Positions 1 to 9,891 are shown, numbered from the stretch's first letter. The stretch is 64,000 nt of DNA from an uncultured Chloroflexales bacterium (GCA_937925925.1 CALANA010000091.1:1-64000), one strand, 5' to 3'. Notes: generated from the sequence alone by a model not told the origin. Numbers and translations: made by a program.

Positions 1-105
1 GTTGACACCATTGGCCCGCTATGAAGGGTTTGGAAACTTGCTCCCCAACCTTCCCCCTGCTAGCGGGTAGGTCAGTTGACCGCATTGGCGCGCTATTTGG
101 AACCC

Positions 106-173
106 AGGTGACGGTCACCCCCCGCAGGTTCCGGTTCTCAACCCTTCAGCGTTGCAGGGGGTGACCGTCACCT
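106..173. repeat. Inverted repeat, 17-bp perfect arms (AGGTGACGGTCACCCCC / GGGGGTGACCGTCACCT)
   Basis: Arms 106-122 and 157-173 read directly. Confidence 0.8.
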
Positions 174-250
174 ACCCGCCAGGTGGCTTGCAACCCGCAC
201 AACGGCGATAGCGCCGATTGACGCAATAGCCTGCTATAAAGGGGTTAGAA

Positions 251-360
251 CCGCTGACCCGCTGACCTCCTGATGACGCTGCACGTGGCGTGAGGAGTTT
301 GAATCGCTGACCCGCTGACCTATTGATGACGCTGAACAAGGCGTGTGAGGGGGAGTGAAT
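251..360. repeat. Two degenerate tandem copies of a ~53-bp unit (CGCTGACCCGCTGACC..TGATGACGCTG..GTGAAT)
   Basis: Direct comparison of 251-304 with 303-360. Confidence 0.6.
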
Positions 361-555
361 CGCCGAGGCAGATGAGCATAACCGGCATACCGCCCACTTG
401 CCCGGCAGACAACCGGCACGCAACCGGAGTCCCGGCTTGAGCCGGGCCACCCCCGACACGCGAGTCAGCGTCCTCAGTGTCCTCAGCGCCGCAGCGATTC
501 AAACCTCTGGGGATGGGGCGCGTGGTGGGTACCACTGATGTGCGTTAGAAAGTGA

Positions 556-606
556 TTGACGTAAGCGTTTATATATAACTATAATAGAGTCACCTTACAT
601 AAGGTG
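556..606 (+). promoter_or_regulatory. Sigma70-like promoter (TTGACG, 18 nt, TATAAT) followed by small inverted repeat CACCTTacatAAGGTG at 591-606
   Basis: TTGACG at 556-561 and TATAAT at 580-585; AAGGAG RBS at 631-636 before ATG 645. Confidence 0.6.
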
Positions 607-644
607 CCGACCAGAGCTATCAATACAACGAAGGAGTCGAGTAC

Positions 645-3053
645 ATGACAACGAGCTTGGAGGAGAAAACCCTCCGGGTTGAGAATGAGCGGCTGCGCCA
701 GCGCATAACTGAACTAGAACAATCCGTGCAGCGTCAAGATGCGCAGATTCATCACTACGAGCAAATCCTTAATATACTTCCCGTAATGGTCATCACCAAA
801 GATACGCGCTCTCGCCTGACCTATGGCAATCAGGCTTTTCGTGATCTATATGGAATGAGCCAGACCGAATTGCAGGGGTTGATCGATGCGGCCTTTAATG
901 ACCCCACCTACACCTTGCAGTATCTTGAAGATGACACCTATGTGCTGCAGACCGGCCAGATACGCGAAGTCGAAGAACTGGTAACTCGGCATGACGGTGT
1001 GGTGCGCGCGGTGCGGACGATCAAAGCACCATTGTATAACCAGGAAGGGCAGATTGATGCTCTGGTGGGAGTGTTTACCGATATTACCGAGCGTAAACAG
1101 ACACAGGCAGCGTTAGAAGCATTCAATGCGGAACTGGCGCAGCAGGTGGCACAACAGACTGCAGCACTCCAGGTGTTCAAAGCACTGGTAGAACATACGC
1201 CCGATGCCGTTGCTATCACTGATGCTGATGGTGTGCTGACCTACGTGAACCCGGCCTTTAAGCAGTTGTATGGCTATGGTGATGCAGCGGTTGGTATGTC
1301 TATTTCGGCCTGCTTTCCACAGACCGAGCAGGCGCGTCTGGCAGAAGTGTTGACGCATATCCAGGAACATGACCTGTGGCAAGGGGTGCTGACACACCAG
1401 CACCAGGAAGGTCGCGTCTTTCCGGGTGAGGCGGCGGTGATGGTGATACGCGACCCACAGGGCAATGTTCAAGCCATGGGAGCTGTTGTGCGTGATATTA
1501 CCATCCGCCAGGAACAAGAGGAAGCGTTGCGTCGCAGCGAGTTGCGCCTGCAAACATTGCTAAAGGCTATTCCTGATATGATACTGCGGATTAGTCAGGA
1601 TCATATCTTCCTGGATTATCAGGAAGCCCTGAATGTGCCAGCCTATGTGCCGCCAGAGGTCTTCCTGGGCAAACATGTGGCGGATGTTCTACCGGCCGAT
1701 GTAGCAGAAATGGTTATGCAGACTGCTGTACAGGTGCTGCGCACGGGCGAGCGCCATATGATCGAATACCAGCTCGCCATGCCTGATGGTCAACATTGGT
1801 TTGATGCCTGGGTGGTAGCCAGTGAGGACAACACCTACATGCTGCTGATCCGCGACAGCACCGAGCGCAAGGAGCAACAGAACCTGCTGCTGAACCTGAA
1901 TGAGCGCCTGAACTTTATTCTCGAAGGGAGCCAGGATGGGGCCTGGGATGCCAACCTGCTAACCGGTGAATTCTACTACTCGCCGCGCTTTGCCGAGATA
2001 CTGGGCTACGATATCGACGAACTTGCCCCAACTATTGATACGTGGATAAGCAAGATGCATCCCGACGATGTGGACAAAGTCAACCAGGTATTCCAGGACT
2101 ATCTGGCCGGACAAACATCGGTGTATGAATACGAAAACCGCATGCGTCACAAATCTGGTACGTGGCTCTGGATTCTAGCGCGGGGCAAGATTACTATGCG
2201 TGATGTGCAGGGCCAGCCGCTGCGTATGGCGGGCACGATCTCGGATATCACTCGGCGCAAGCAGCAGGAGGAAACGCTGCTCTGGTTTCGTCAGGCCATC
2301 CAGAGTATCAGTGATCTTATCGGTATCATGGATATCAAAGGGCAGTCGCTCTATCACAATCAGGCCTTTCTTGATCGACTGGGCTATACGCCCGCCGAAC
2401 TCAATGCGCTTGGTGGCCCGCCAGCGATCTACACTGATCCGCAGCAGGCGGCAGCGGTCTTTGCGGCCCTACAACAGGGGCGTTCCTGGAAGGGAGAGAT
2501 TACCCTGTGCAGCAAGGATGGTACCCATATTCCCATCTTATTACGTGCCGATGTCATCCGCAATGATGCCGGCCAACCTGTTGGCTTTATCGGAGTGCAG
2601 ACCGACATCACTGCGCAAAAACAGGCCGAAGCGGAACGTGCTGCGTTCCAGCAACAAATTATCGACGCTCAACGCAATGCACTCCGTGAACTCTCCTCCC
2701 CGATCATTCCCATCTCGAATGACGTAATGATTATGCCGCTGATCGGGACGATTGACAGCGGACGGGCACACCTGGTGATGGAAACGTTGCTGGAAGGAGT
2801 AGCCGCGTATCAGGCGCAACTGGTCATTATTGACATAACCGGTGTGGCCGTTGTTGATACCCAGGTGGCGCAGGCACTAATCAGCGCGGCGCAGGCGGTG
2901 AAGCTGCTGGGGGCAAAGGTGATGCTAACGGGCATTCAGCCCCGGATCGCGCAGACGCTGGTACATCTGGGGGTTGATCTGAGCGGCCTGATCACGCTCG
3001 GTAGCTTGCAAGCGGGTATTGCGATGGCATTGGGGCGCAACGTGGGTTTATGA
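645..3053 (+). CDS. Multi-PAS domain protein with C-terminal STAS domain (RsbR-like)
   Basis: Repeated PAS/PAC signatures (e.g. DITERK, DITRRKQ); C-terminus ELSSPIIPISNDVMIMPLIGTIDSGRA..VIIDITGVAVVDT..GIQPRIAQT resembles RsbR STAS domains. Confidence 0.9.
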   Translation: MTTSLEEKTLRVENERLRQRITELEQSVQRQDAQIHHYEQILNILPVMVITKDTRSRLTYGNQAFRDLYGMSQTELQGLIDAAFNDPTYTLQYLEDDTYVLQTGQIREVEELVTRHDGVVRAVRTIKAPLYNQEGQIDALVGVFTDITERKQTQAALEAFNAELAQQVAQQTAALQVFKALVEHTPDAVAITDADGVLTYVNPAFKQLYGYGDAAVGMSISACFPQTEQARLAEVLTHIQEHDLWQGVLTHQHQEGRVFPGEAAVMVIRDPQGNVQAMGAVVRDITIRQEQEEALRRSELRLQTLLKAIPDMILRISQDHIFLDYQEALNVPAYVPPEVFLGKHVADVLPADVAEMVMQTAVQVLRTGERHMIEYQLAMPDGQHWFDAWVVASEDNTYMLLIRDSTERKEQQNLLLNLNERLNFILEGSQDGAWDANLLTGEFYYSPRFAEILGYDIDELAPTIDTWISKMHPDDVDKVNQVFQDYLAGQTSVYEYENRMRHKSGTWLWILARGKITMRDVQGQPLRMAGTISDITRRKQQEETLLWFRQAIQSISDLIGIMDIKGQSLYHNQAFLDRLGYTPAELNALGGPPAIYTDPQQAAAVFAALQQGRSWKGEITLCSKDGTHIPILLRADVIRNDAGQPVGFIGVQTDITAQKQAEAERAAFQQQIIDAQRNALRELSSPIIPISNDVMIMPLIGTIDSGRAHLVMETLLEGVAAYQAQLVIIDITGVAVVDTQVAQALISAAQAVKLLGAKVMLTGIQPRIAQTLVHLGVDLSGLITLGSLQAGIAMALGRNVGL

Positions 3054-3312
3054 ACCCCGTTGTTCCTTGCTCAGTTTGTACGACGATATGGTAGCATACA
3101 CTGAGGTATGCAGTCGCTCGAATCCGGCGTCTCTCTCGCATAGAGTGAACCGGGTCTGCGCGCTACGAACGAGGCTTGCGGCCAATGTACCAGGGGAAGG
3201 TTTGCACTATGGCGAAACCAATCCGTCAAAGAACTCGCACGTGCCAGCGTGCTTGCCCAGGGGGTTCAATGCTCTATCGCTCTACAACTATGCCCATTGT
3301 CAACAGGAGTGG

Positions 3313-3383
3313 AGTCCCGGCTTGAGCCGGGGTATTACTCCGCCCTGGCTCAAGCCGGGAGTCCGGTTTTTTCACTACTCAAG
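3313..3383. repeat. Short element GAGTCCCGGCTTGAGCCGGG..CCGGCTTTT-like, first copy
   Basis: Near-identical to 3744-3822 (cccggcttgagccgggg ... ggctcaagccgggagtccggttttttcactactcaag); related to family E core. Confidence 0.7.
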
Positions 3384-3387
3384 GACT

Positions 3388-3666
3388 TATACCAATTTGA
3401 CTTCGACCTTCCGCATCCGTTGGTTCGTCGTACGCTTGCGCATACGACCACGAGACTTCCCTTGGAACGAGCGGTCGCGGGGCAGAGAGGCGTTGCATGC
3501 AACGCCTCTCTGCCGACATCCCCTTGCTGGTGCGGCGCGGCGAAGCCGCGCCGCACCAGAAAACGAACATGGGCGGGGGCCGCAGGCCCCCGCCCCCCCG
3601 CCGCGACGCAGTCTCGTGGAAGGACGCATGGCACGACCATGCGGAAGGGTCACATCGAAACGGTAT
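3388..3666. repeat. Family C intergenic element (imperfect TIR ATACC..TTCCGCAT; contains 34-bp palindrome GGCAGAGAGGCGTTGCATGCAACGCCTCTCTGCC)
   Basis: Palindrome at 3481-3514; also CTGGTGCGGCGCGGCgaaGCCGCGCCGCACCAG and GGGGGCCGCAGGCCCCC hairpins; related copies at 28.97, 34.2, 37.1, 46.3 and 61.1 kb. Confidence 0.75.
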
Positions 3667-3743
3667 TACGCGGTGGGTCATTTGCCGACCGGTTTCGGCT
3701 GCGGTGGTAGGCGCGCACGTCTGTGCGCGTCTCTGGGCGGAGC

Positions 3744-3822
3744 AACCAGAGGCCCGGCTTGAGCCGGGGCGGAGCAATCCCCCGGCTCAAGCCGGGAGTC
3801 CGGTTTTTTCACTACTCAAGCT
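3744..3822. repeat. Second copy of the CCGGCTTGAGCCGGG element
   Basis: See 3313-3383; the two copies flank the family C element. Confidence 0.7.
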
Positions 3823-3898
3823 GACAATGAACGACCGTGTACATCCTGTCATTGAAAGGACATACGCGGTCGCTTGAATGCCCGCACGTTCGACTCCC

Positions 3899-6007
3899 CT
3901 ATGGCTTACTGAACGTGACACTCATGGAAACAGACGGCTTACCAGCAGCGTTTGCCGTAGCCGTGAGTTGATATGTCCCCGATCCCAGCATATCCCAGTT
4001 AGGAACAGTGGCACAGGGGCCATCGCCACCATAGGCACAGTAGGCTGCCTGGCGCTCCAGGCGGCTGTGACTGTAGCTGCCGCTGCCAGCGATCTGCTGG
4101 ATGCTAAACTGAACAGAAGCGATTCCCGCCCCATCACTGGTGCCAACGTCTGGATCGTAGGCGATGGCCTGGAATGCTGTGCCTGCTGCACTCTCTATCA
4201 CTGCGCCGTCGCCTGGTACGGTGATCTGGATGAATAATCTGGCCGGGACAGGGGTATCCGTCGGCGGCGGCGGTGGGACGGGCGTATCCGTCGGTGGTGG
4301 CGGCGGGACGGGCGTATCCGTCGGCGGCGGCGGTGGGACGGGCGTATCCGTCGGCGGTGGCGGCGGGACGGGGGTATCCGTCGGCGGTGGCGGGACGGGG
4401 GTATCCGTCGGCGGCGGCACCGGAGTTCCTGTCGCGGTGGGTGGCGGCGGCACCGGCGTTCCTGTCGCGGTGGGTGTGGGCAACGGGACAGGCGTATTCG
4501 TCGGTGTGGGCGATGGTAGCACACCACCGTTTACAGGTACAACAATGCGTGCTGACTCGGCAGTAATGCCACTCGCGCTGGCATAGGCCTGGTTCACGAT
4601 AGTGCCAGCCAGGGCGTCGTCACGTACCCGAACCAGGATGGTGATAATGGCGGGTGCTGCATCCTGAATGCTCACAAAACACATAACGGTCTGGCCCATT
4701 ACGTCGCATGTGCCGTTGCTGGGTGTCGCTGCCAGTACCTCCAGGCGATTATCCAGAGTGTCCTGCATCGTCGCTATAAAAGCGGGAGTGTTGTAGGTTA
4801 GCAGCGAGATGCTGTAGTTGAACTGCTGGCCGGGATTTGCTGCTGACACCGAAGCCAGTTTGAGAATGTGCAATGAGTCGATTGGTTTTGGCGTCGTTAT
4901 CAGTGTTGGCGTTGATGTCGGTGGAACAGGCGTATCGGTTGGTAGTGGTAGCGGCTCCAGTGTGCTAGTTGGTGTCGGTATGTCGGGCGCAGGCGGCTCG
5001 TCGGGCGCGGGCGGCTCGTCAGGCGCAGGCGGCTCGTCGGGCGCAGGCGGCTCGTCGGGCGCGGGCCGCTCGTCAGGCGCAGGCCGCTCGTCAGGCGCGG
5101 GTGGTGCGGGTGGTGCGGGTGGCGCAGGTGGCGCAGGTGGCGCGGGTGGCGCGGGCGGCGCGGGCGGCGCGGGCGGCGCGGGTGGTGCGGGTGGCACGGG
5201 TGGCGCGGGCGGCGCGGGTGGCGCGGGCGGCGCGGGCGGCGCGGGTGGCGCGGGTGGCGCGGGTGGCGCGGGTGGCGCGGGTGGCGCGGGCGGCGCGGGT
5301 GGGACGAGTGGTGCGAGCGAATCGCTCATTGCAGGCGGCAGTGGATCTGCGGGCGCAGGTGGTACGGGTGGCAACTGATTAGGGGGGATCAATGGTGCGC
5401 CAGGCAGGTTGAGATTGCTCGTTGCCGGTGGCGCGGGCGGTAATGGGTTGGCAGGTGCTGGTGGTACCGGCAGTGTCGTTATCTCGCCAGGTGCTGGTGA
5501 TGGGGCAATCGCTACCACTGCCGCCGTCGCCATGACCGGCTCGCTGGTAGCCACTGCGGTTACGTTGGATGTGGCCGGTGGTGCTGGCTCGCGGGTGCGG
5601 TTCGCGCCGGTTGCGGTCGGGAGCATACGTGCTGCCAGTGGGCGTTGACCCTGTGAGTCCACCGCCTGTGGCAACGGTGGGACCTCAAGTGGTACAAGCA
5701 GACTGGCACCAGGAAGCGGCGTAACTTGACGTAAGATGGCATCACGGGCAGCTTCAACGATAATCTCTTCCTCAAGCTGACCCTGACGCTGGTAGGAGTC
5801 CGGCCACGGTGCATAGTCGGCTTCTAGCAATGACAATAGACTGACGGTATAAGCCCGATTCTGTGGCTCAACCAGCGCCAGCCCGATCGACGAGGTGGTA
5901 ATAATAGCCACAACCGCCAGCACCAGCATACACACCGTCATGATCTGTATTGGCCGCCGTCGTAGTGGACGCAGCCAGAATCTATGCCGCAAGAGCGTTC
6001 GTTGCAT
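3899..6007 (-). CDS. Membrane-anchored proline-rich protein with DUF11-like and Ig-like domains
   Basis: N-terminal TM (IMTVCMLVLAVVAIITTSSIGLAL); (APP)n and PAPDEP repeats; (PTDTPVPPPP)n; DUF11-like QFNYSISLLTYN..; likely start is MQRTLLRHRF rather than the longest-ORF start at 6094. Confidence 0.8.
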   Translation of the reverse strand: MQRTLLRHRFWLRPLRRRPIQIMTVCMLVLAVVAIITTSSIGLALVEPQNRAYTVSLLSLLEADYAPWPDSYQRQGQLEEEIIVEAARDAILRQVTPLPGASLLVPLEVPPLPQAVDSQGQRPLAARMLPTATGANRTREPAPPATSNVTAVATSEPVMATAAVVAIAPSPAPGEITTLPVPPAPANPLPPAPPATSNLNLPGAPLIPPNQLPPVPPAPADPLPPAMSDSLAPLVPPAPPAPPAPPAPPAPPAPPAPPAPPAPPAPPAPPVPPAPPAPPAPPAPPAPPAPPAPPAPPAPPAPPAPDERPAPDERPAPDEPPAPDEPPAPDEPPAPDEPPAPDIPTPTSTLEPLPLPTDTPVPPTSTPTLITTPKPIDSLHILKLASVSAANPGQQFNYSISLLTYNTPAFIATMQDTLDNRLEVLAATPSNGTCDVMGQTVMCFVSIQDAAPAIITILVRVRDDALAGTIVNQAYASASGITAESARIVVPVNGGVLPSPTPTNTPVPLPTPTATGTPVPPPPTATGTPVPPPTDTPVPPPPTDTPVPPPPPTDTPVPPPPPTDTPVPPPPPTDTPVPPPPPTDTPVPARLFIQITVPGDGAVIESAAGTAFQAIAYDPDVGTSDGAGIASVQFSIQQIAGSGSYSHSRLERQAAYCAYGGDGPCATVPNWDMLGSGTYQLTATANAAGKPSVSMSVTFSKP
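4245..5330. repeat. Coding low-complexity tandem repeats (PTDTPVPPPP and APP/PAPDE units)
   Basis: ggcgtatccgtcggcggcggcggtgggac repeats at ~4245-4400; cgggtggcg / ggcgcgggc repeats at ~4985-5310. Confidence 0.85.
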
Positions 6008-8618
6008 GACAAGGTACCCCCGGAAGGAAAAGATTGAAAAGACTACCGTCTCCAGGGCGGCTCTCGACCTGAATGGTGCCGCCCTGGCGTTCAATTAACT
6101 CGCGTGTAATAACCAGTCCCAGACCCATACCGCGTGGAGCTGCATTCAGGCTATTGGCGTTGCGTCGCAGACGCTGAAAGAGCTGGGGGAGATCTTCGGG
6201 CGGAATACCTGGCCCAAAGTCACGTATGGCCAGTACCACTCCGCGACCATGGGCACGGGCGACAATGCGCACCGGGGCACCGGCCGCATATTTAATGGCG
6301 TTGTCCAGCAGTTGTTGCAGCGCGACTTTGATCATCCGCGCATCCACCATCACCAGTGGCAAATCGTCGGGGAGATCGACCAGCAGTTCAACCTCAGCCG
6401 CTGCCGCCGCGTCGCGCAGCGAACTGAGCGCGGTTTCAACCACCAGACTGAGGCCAGTAGGCTGGATGTCCATCTCGAGCGAACCGGTCTCAATATTTGC
6501 CACCATCAGCGCCTTATCAATTAACGTACTCATCGCCTGACTCTGGCGCAGGGCCGTATCCACCAGTTCATCCTGCAGCGGCGAGAGCGGGCCACCAATG
6601 CCTTTGCGTAACATATCGGTGGCACCGTGAATAGATGTGAGTGGTGTGCGCAACTCGTGCGCGATCATGGCGATCAGATCGGTCTTGGCCTGGTCAAGCG
6701 CCACTTCATCGCTGATATTGTGCAGAACAATGACCTCCCCCGCGTGCGCACTGGCGGTGGTGGACACGATCGCGCAACTCGCGCTCAACACCTGGCCCTG
6801 CGGCGCGAGATAGCGCGGCTGATCCGAGTGTTGCCCGGCCCGGAGCGCACTGTCAACAATCGGTTTCAGCGGCAACTCATCAAAGTGATAGCGATGCTGC
6901 GTCCAGTCGGATATACCCAGCAACACTTCCGCCGCCGGGTTCATCAGCACCACATAGCGTTCGGCGTCACATACCAGCACGCCATCGGCAATACTCTCAA
7001 GAATCGCACGCCGCCGGTTGCCTTCCGCCTGCACCTCAAGATACAGCCGAATATTATGCAATGCAGTCGCAGTCATGCTGCTAATCGCTGCCAGCGGTTC
7101 CAGCACGCCCGGTGCAAAGGCACCCCGGTATGGGTGAATAATCAGTAACAGCCCGATCGGTCGGCCATGTACCATCAGAGCGGTATAACAGACAGCGGAA
7201 ATATCTGGTGGCAGGCAAAAGGTGCGCAAGCGGCGGGCGTTGGTCGTGGCTACTACTGGACGGGCAGCGCGGCGTACCAGCGCCTGCACCGCAATCTCAT
7301 CCTGAATACGGACTTGACATAATGGCAGGAGCATTTCATCGGCATCGTCGCCCACATAAAACCGCCAGATACCCTGTTCTTCAAGCAGTGCCAGCACCGC
7401 TGCACCGGGTACCAATGGTTGTACGGCTGCATTGGCCTCGGTCAGAATCGCCCCGATCTGCGACTGACTGCTGAGGGCGCGGCTCGTCTGATAGAGATGC
7501 AGCAGGCGTTCGGTCATCTGGTTAAAAGAGCGTGCCAGCAGGCCCAGTTCGTCATTGCTCATAATCGGGCTGCGGCGGCGCAGTTCACCACTGGAGACAG
7601 CACGGGCGGTTGCGACCAGCGTTTCGAGCGGATGCGTAATGCGACGCGAGATGAACAGCCCCATCGCCACCACCGCCACGATCAGCACGATCGCCAGCAG
7701 AATCAGCGGCAGGCGCTGGATAGCCCAGGTGTCAACAATAAAGCTGCGGGGCAAGGCGACTGCAAAGTAGCCATTCATTGTGCGCCGCACTTGCAACGAG
7801 CTATAGGCAAACTGATAGTCACGTCCGTTGATCTCGATCACGCTTTGTACGTGGAGCGGATCGGTGGCGGCGCGTTGCATAACGAGTTGTTCCAGTGCAA
7901 CCACGGGAATGGCAGGGACAATCGCATCACCAGCAATAATCTGGGTAGTAGCGACTGCATAGCCAGCGCCGTCATAAAAGGTGGTGATGCTAGCCTGGCT
8001 GCGGGTCTGTAATGTTTGCAGCAATTGATCTAGCGGCCAGCCAACCATGATCCCGCCCACCAGTTCACCTTCGTGGCGCACCGGGGCCGCGGTATACAAA
8101 AAATCGTCGCGGAACGCCGAAAATTTATCACCAAACGCATCACTGCTGGCACTGACGATCTGCTGCACTATCCACCACTGCGGCAGGTCAGGCACGGGTA
8201 TGCTATCCGGTGGGGCATCAACGCTGGCGGTGGGCGCACGTTGCCAGCTCAGAATCGGGTTGCCCGCCAGGTCAAATGCAACGAGGCGGTAGAGATTGGC
8301 GTTGGCCCAGTGTGGCCGCAACAGCGATGCCAACTGCTGGTCGTTACCCATTGCAAACGCTTCGGCTACACCCTCGGTAAAAGCCATCGCCCGTAGTTGT
8401 TCGATCTGTTGATCTTCAACAGCTACCAGACCGTCACTGGTCACTTGTCCAGCCTCAATCAACCGATTGTCCATCCGATCCTGGAGGGCACCGGTGGTAA
8501 ACCGCACGGCCACAAACGTGGTTGCCACCGTGAGGCATAAAGCCAGCACCAGATAGGGCAGGATGATCTTGTTGCTGATGCGTGTTGAGAAATAACGCAA
8601 GGCTATCTGTAGAAACAT
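5982..8618 (-). CDS. Sensor histidine kinase (extracellular sensor domain, HAMP, GAF-like, PAS, HisKA, HATPase)
   Basis: HAMP SRRITHPLETLVATARAVSSGEL; H-box IAHELRTPLTSIHGATDML; N/G boxes LLDNAIKYA, DFGPGIPPEDLPQLF, GMGLGLVITRELIERQGG. Confidence 0.95.
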   Translation of the reverse strand: MFLQIALRYFSTRISNKIILPYLVLALCLTVATTFVAVRFTTGALQDRMDNRLIEAGQVTSDGLVAVEDQQIEQLRAMAFTEGVAEAFAMGNDQQLASLLRPHWANANLYRLVAFDLAGNPILSWQRAPTASVDAPPDSIPVPDLPQWWIVQQIVSASSDAFGDKFSAFRDDFLYTAAPVRHEGELVGGIMVGWPLDQLLQTLQTRSQASITTFYDGAGYAVATTQIIAGDAIVPAIPVVALEQLVMQRAATDPLHVQSVIEINGRDYQFAYSSLQVRRTMNGYFAVALPRSFIVDTWAIQRLPLILLAIVLIVAVVAMGLFISRRITHPLETLVATARAVSSGELRRRSPIMSNDELGLLARSFNQMTERLLHLYQTSRALSSQSQIGAILTEANAAVQPLVPGAAVLALLEEQGIWRFYVGDDADEMLLPLCQVRIQDEIAVQALVRRAARPVVATTNARRLRTFCLPPDISAVCYTALMVHGRPIGLLLIIHPYRGAFAPGVLEPLAAISSMTATALHNIRLYLEVQAEGNRRRAILESIADGVLVCDAERYVVLMNPAAEVLLGISDWTQHRYHFDELPLKPIVDSALRAGQHSDQPRYLAPQGQVLSASCAIVSTTASAHAGEVIVLHNISDEVALDQAKTDLIAMIAHELRTPLTSIHGATDMLRKGIGGPLSPLQDELVDTALRQSQAMSTLIDKALMVANIETGSLEMDIQPTGLSLVVETALSSLRDAAAAAEVELLVDLPDDLPLVMVDARMIKVALQQLLDNAIKYAAGAPVRIVARAHGRGVVLAIRDFGPGIPPEDLPQLFQRLRRNANSLNAAPRGMGLGLVITRELIERQGGTIQVESRPGDGSLFNLFLPGVPCHATNALAA

Positions 8619-8682
8619 ACTATTTGCCGTTAGTGAGCTACATTGATTTCATGTACAAAAATTAGCTATCAATCACATAAGC

Positions 8683-8850
8683 TATGCGGTCGCTTGTCGT
8701 TACCGTCTTTGTCGCCTTCAGCAAAGCCGTACCTGGTCTGTTTTCCCCGCCCCTCAAATTTTGGCCATGGGCGAAAACTTGAGGGGAAACAGCGTTTCTG
8801 CCTCGCTGTCCCAGGCGCAAACAGTTGGCGGATGACCCACCGCGTAACTC
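8683..8850. repeat. Family A element (variable-arm hairpin CCCCTCAA..TTGAGGGG)
   Basis: Ends GCGGTCGC.. / ..CCACCGCGTAACTC; hairpin 8750-8786. Confidence 0.65.
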
Positions 8851-8964
8851 CTATCAATCAGTGGATCACGGCAAGAATTCTATCGGCATGACAAAGCTCG
8901 TCATGTGCCGTTCTAACGCTTCTTGCGCAGGCCAACAGCAACGTAGGGAGCACATATAGCGTCC

Positions 8965-9066
8965 TCTTCCAATTATGAACGGGAAATCCAGGCTTGAACC
9001 TGGATGGCGTGTTCTCCGGCGAAAGCCTGGCCTCCGGTCTTTACAACTCATTTTAGGATTGCTATA
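8965..9066. repeat. Family E element ending AGGATTGCTATA
   Basis: Right end AGGATTGCTATA at 9055-9066; core atccaggcttgaacctgga / ctccggtctttacaactc shared with other family E copies. Confidence 0.65.
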
Positions 9067-9083
9067 GGCTCACTTTAGCAGGG

Positions 9084-9353
9084 CTTACGCCGTCGCTTGA
9101 ACCCAACGTTCCTTCGACAACGCTCAGAGCTTGCCCTGAGCGCAGTCGAACGGGACAAGCTTTTTCGTCGGAGTTTACCCCTTCGACAACGCTCAGAACT
9201 TGCCCTGAGCGCAGTCGAAGGGGGCAGCGGGGAAAAAACTCTTTTTTTCTCTCCCCCTTTTCGCCGAAGGCGAAAAGGGGGAGAGAAAAACAAGAAAGTA
9301 CCGCGCTGCCGCAAGCGAAAAGGCGCAGTGACCAGATCACTGCGTACGTCCTG
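9084..9353. repeat. Family A element (perfect 22-bp-arm hairpin 9244-9290; two TTCGAC..GCTCAG..CTGAGCGCAGTCGAA boxes)
   Basis: TTTTTCTCTCCCCCTTTTCGCCgaaGGCGAAAAGGGGGAGAGAAAAA; right end ACTGCGTACGTCCTG. Confidence 0.8.
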
Positions 9354-9559
9354 TTTAGATAATTTTATGACAGGAACATTGTCTGAAAACATTATGACAC
9401 TGGTTAGAAAGACGCTATACCAGAGCGATCTCATCATTCCTGTTCATAAAGAGGGTAACATGCTAACGAGGGACAATCCAGAGGATAAATGGTCACATCT
9501 TGCCGCCACTAATGGTACTGCTGCATACTGAGTAGCTACGTCCTGGTACCGTTCGTGGG

Positions 9560-9608
9560 TTGAAGCGTTCGAACGTTTGAGCGTTGAAGCGTTCGAGCGT
9601 TCGAGCAG
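9560..9608. repeat. Iterated GCGTTCGA/GCGTTGAA-type octamer cluster
   Basis: tgaagcgttcgaacgtttgagcgttgaagcgttcgagcgttcgag. Confidence 0.6.
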
Positions 9609-9891
9609 TGTCAGCAACCATATCTGAATGACAGAACACACGCGGTGGCTTAAAGTCCAGGCCTGCGTGCCCTGCGGCAGCGATGTATGACTCTGCCGCA
9701 GGTGGAACCCTTTCATAATGAACGACTGTGTACTTCGTGTGAATGGAATGAGAGGATGGCCCTGGTATCTAGTGTGTGGGTTCTCCCAACCGTGAACAGG
9801 TACACGTTTTTTTCGGGTAACCGCATACCTGGTATGAATGATTATGAGTCGGAAATCACCTGGAAGACCCAGGGCACAAAACGGTCATGGA

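Noticed and set aside
2200-2727. 175-aa plus-strand ORF inside the PAS-STAS gene
   Set aside because: Alternate frame of a confident CDS with Arg/Ser-biased composition.
3019-3762. 247-aa plus-strand ORF after the PAS-STAS gene
   Set aside because: Runs through intergenic repeats (CCGGCTTGAGCCGG and family C); no domain signature.
4164-5378. Plus-strand Gly-rich ORFs (GVSVGGGGG and SGAGGAGG repeats) resembling PE-PGRS proteins
   Set aside because: Antisense of the proline-rich repeats in the minus-strand surface protein; GC-rich 9-bp periodicity keeps all frames open.
9062-9437. ORFs with LALSAVERDKLFR / STALRASSERSRR peptides
   Set aside because: Translations of the TTCGACTGCGCTCAGGGC palindrome boxes, not genes.
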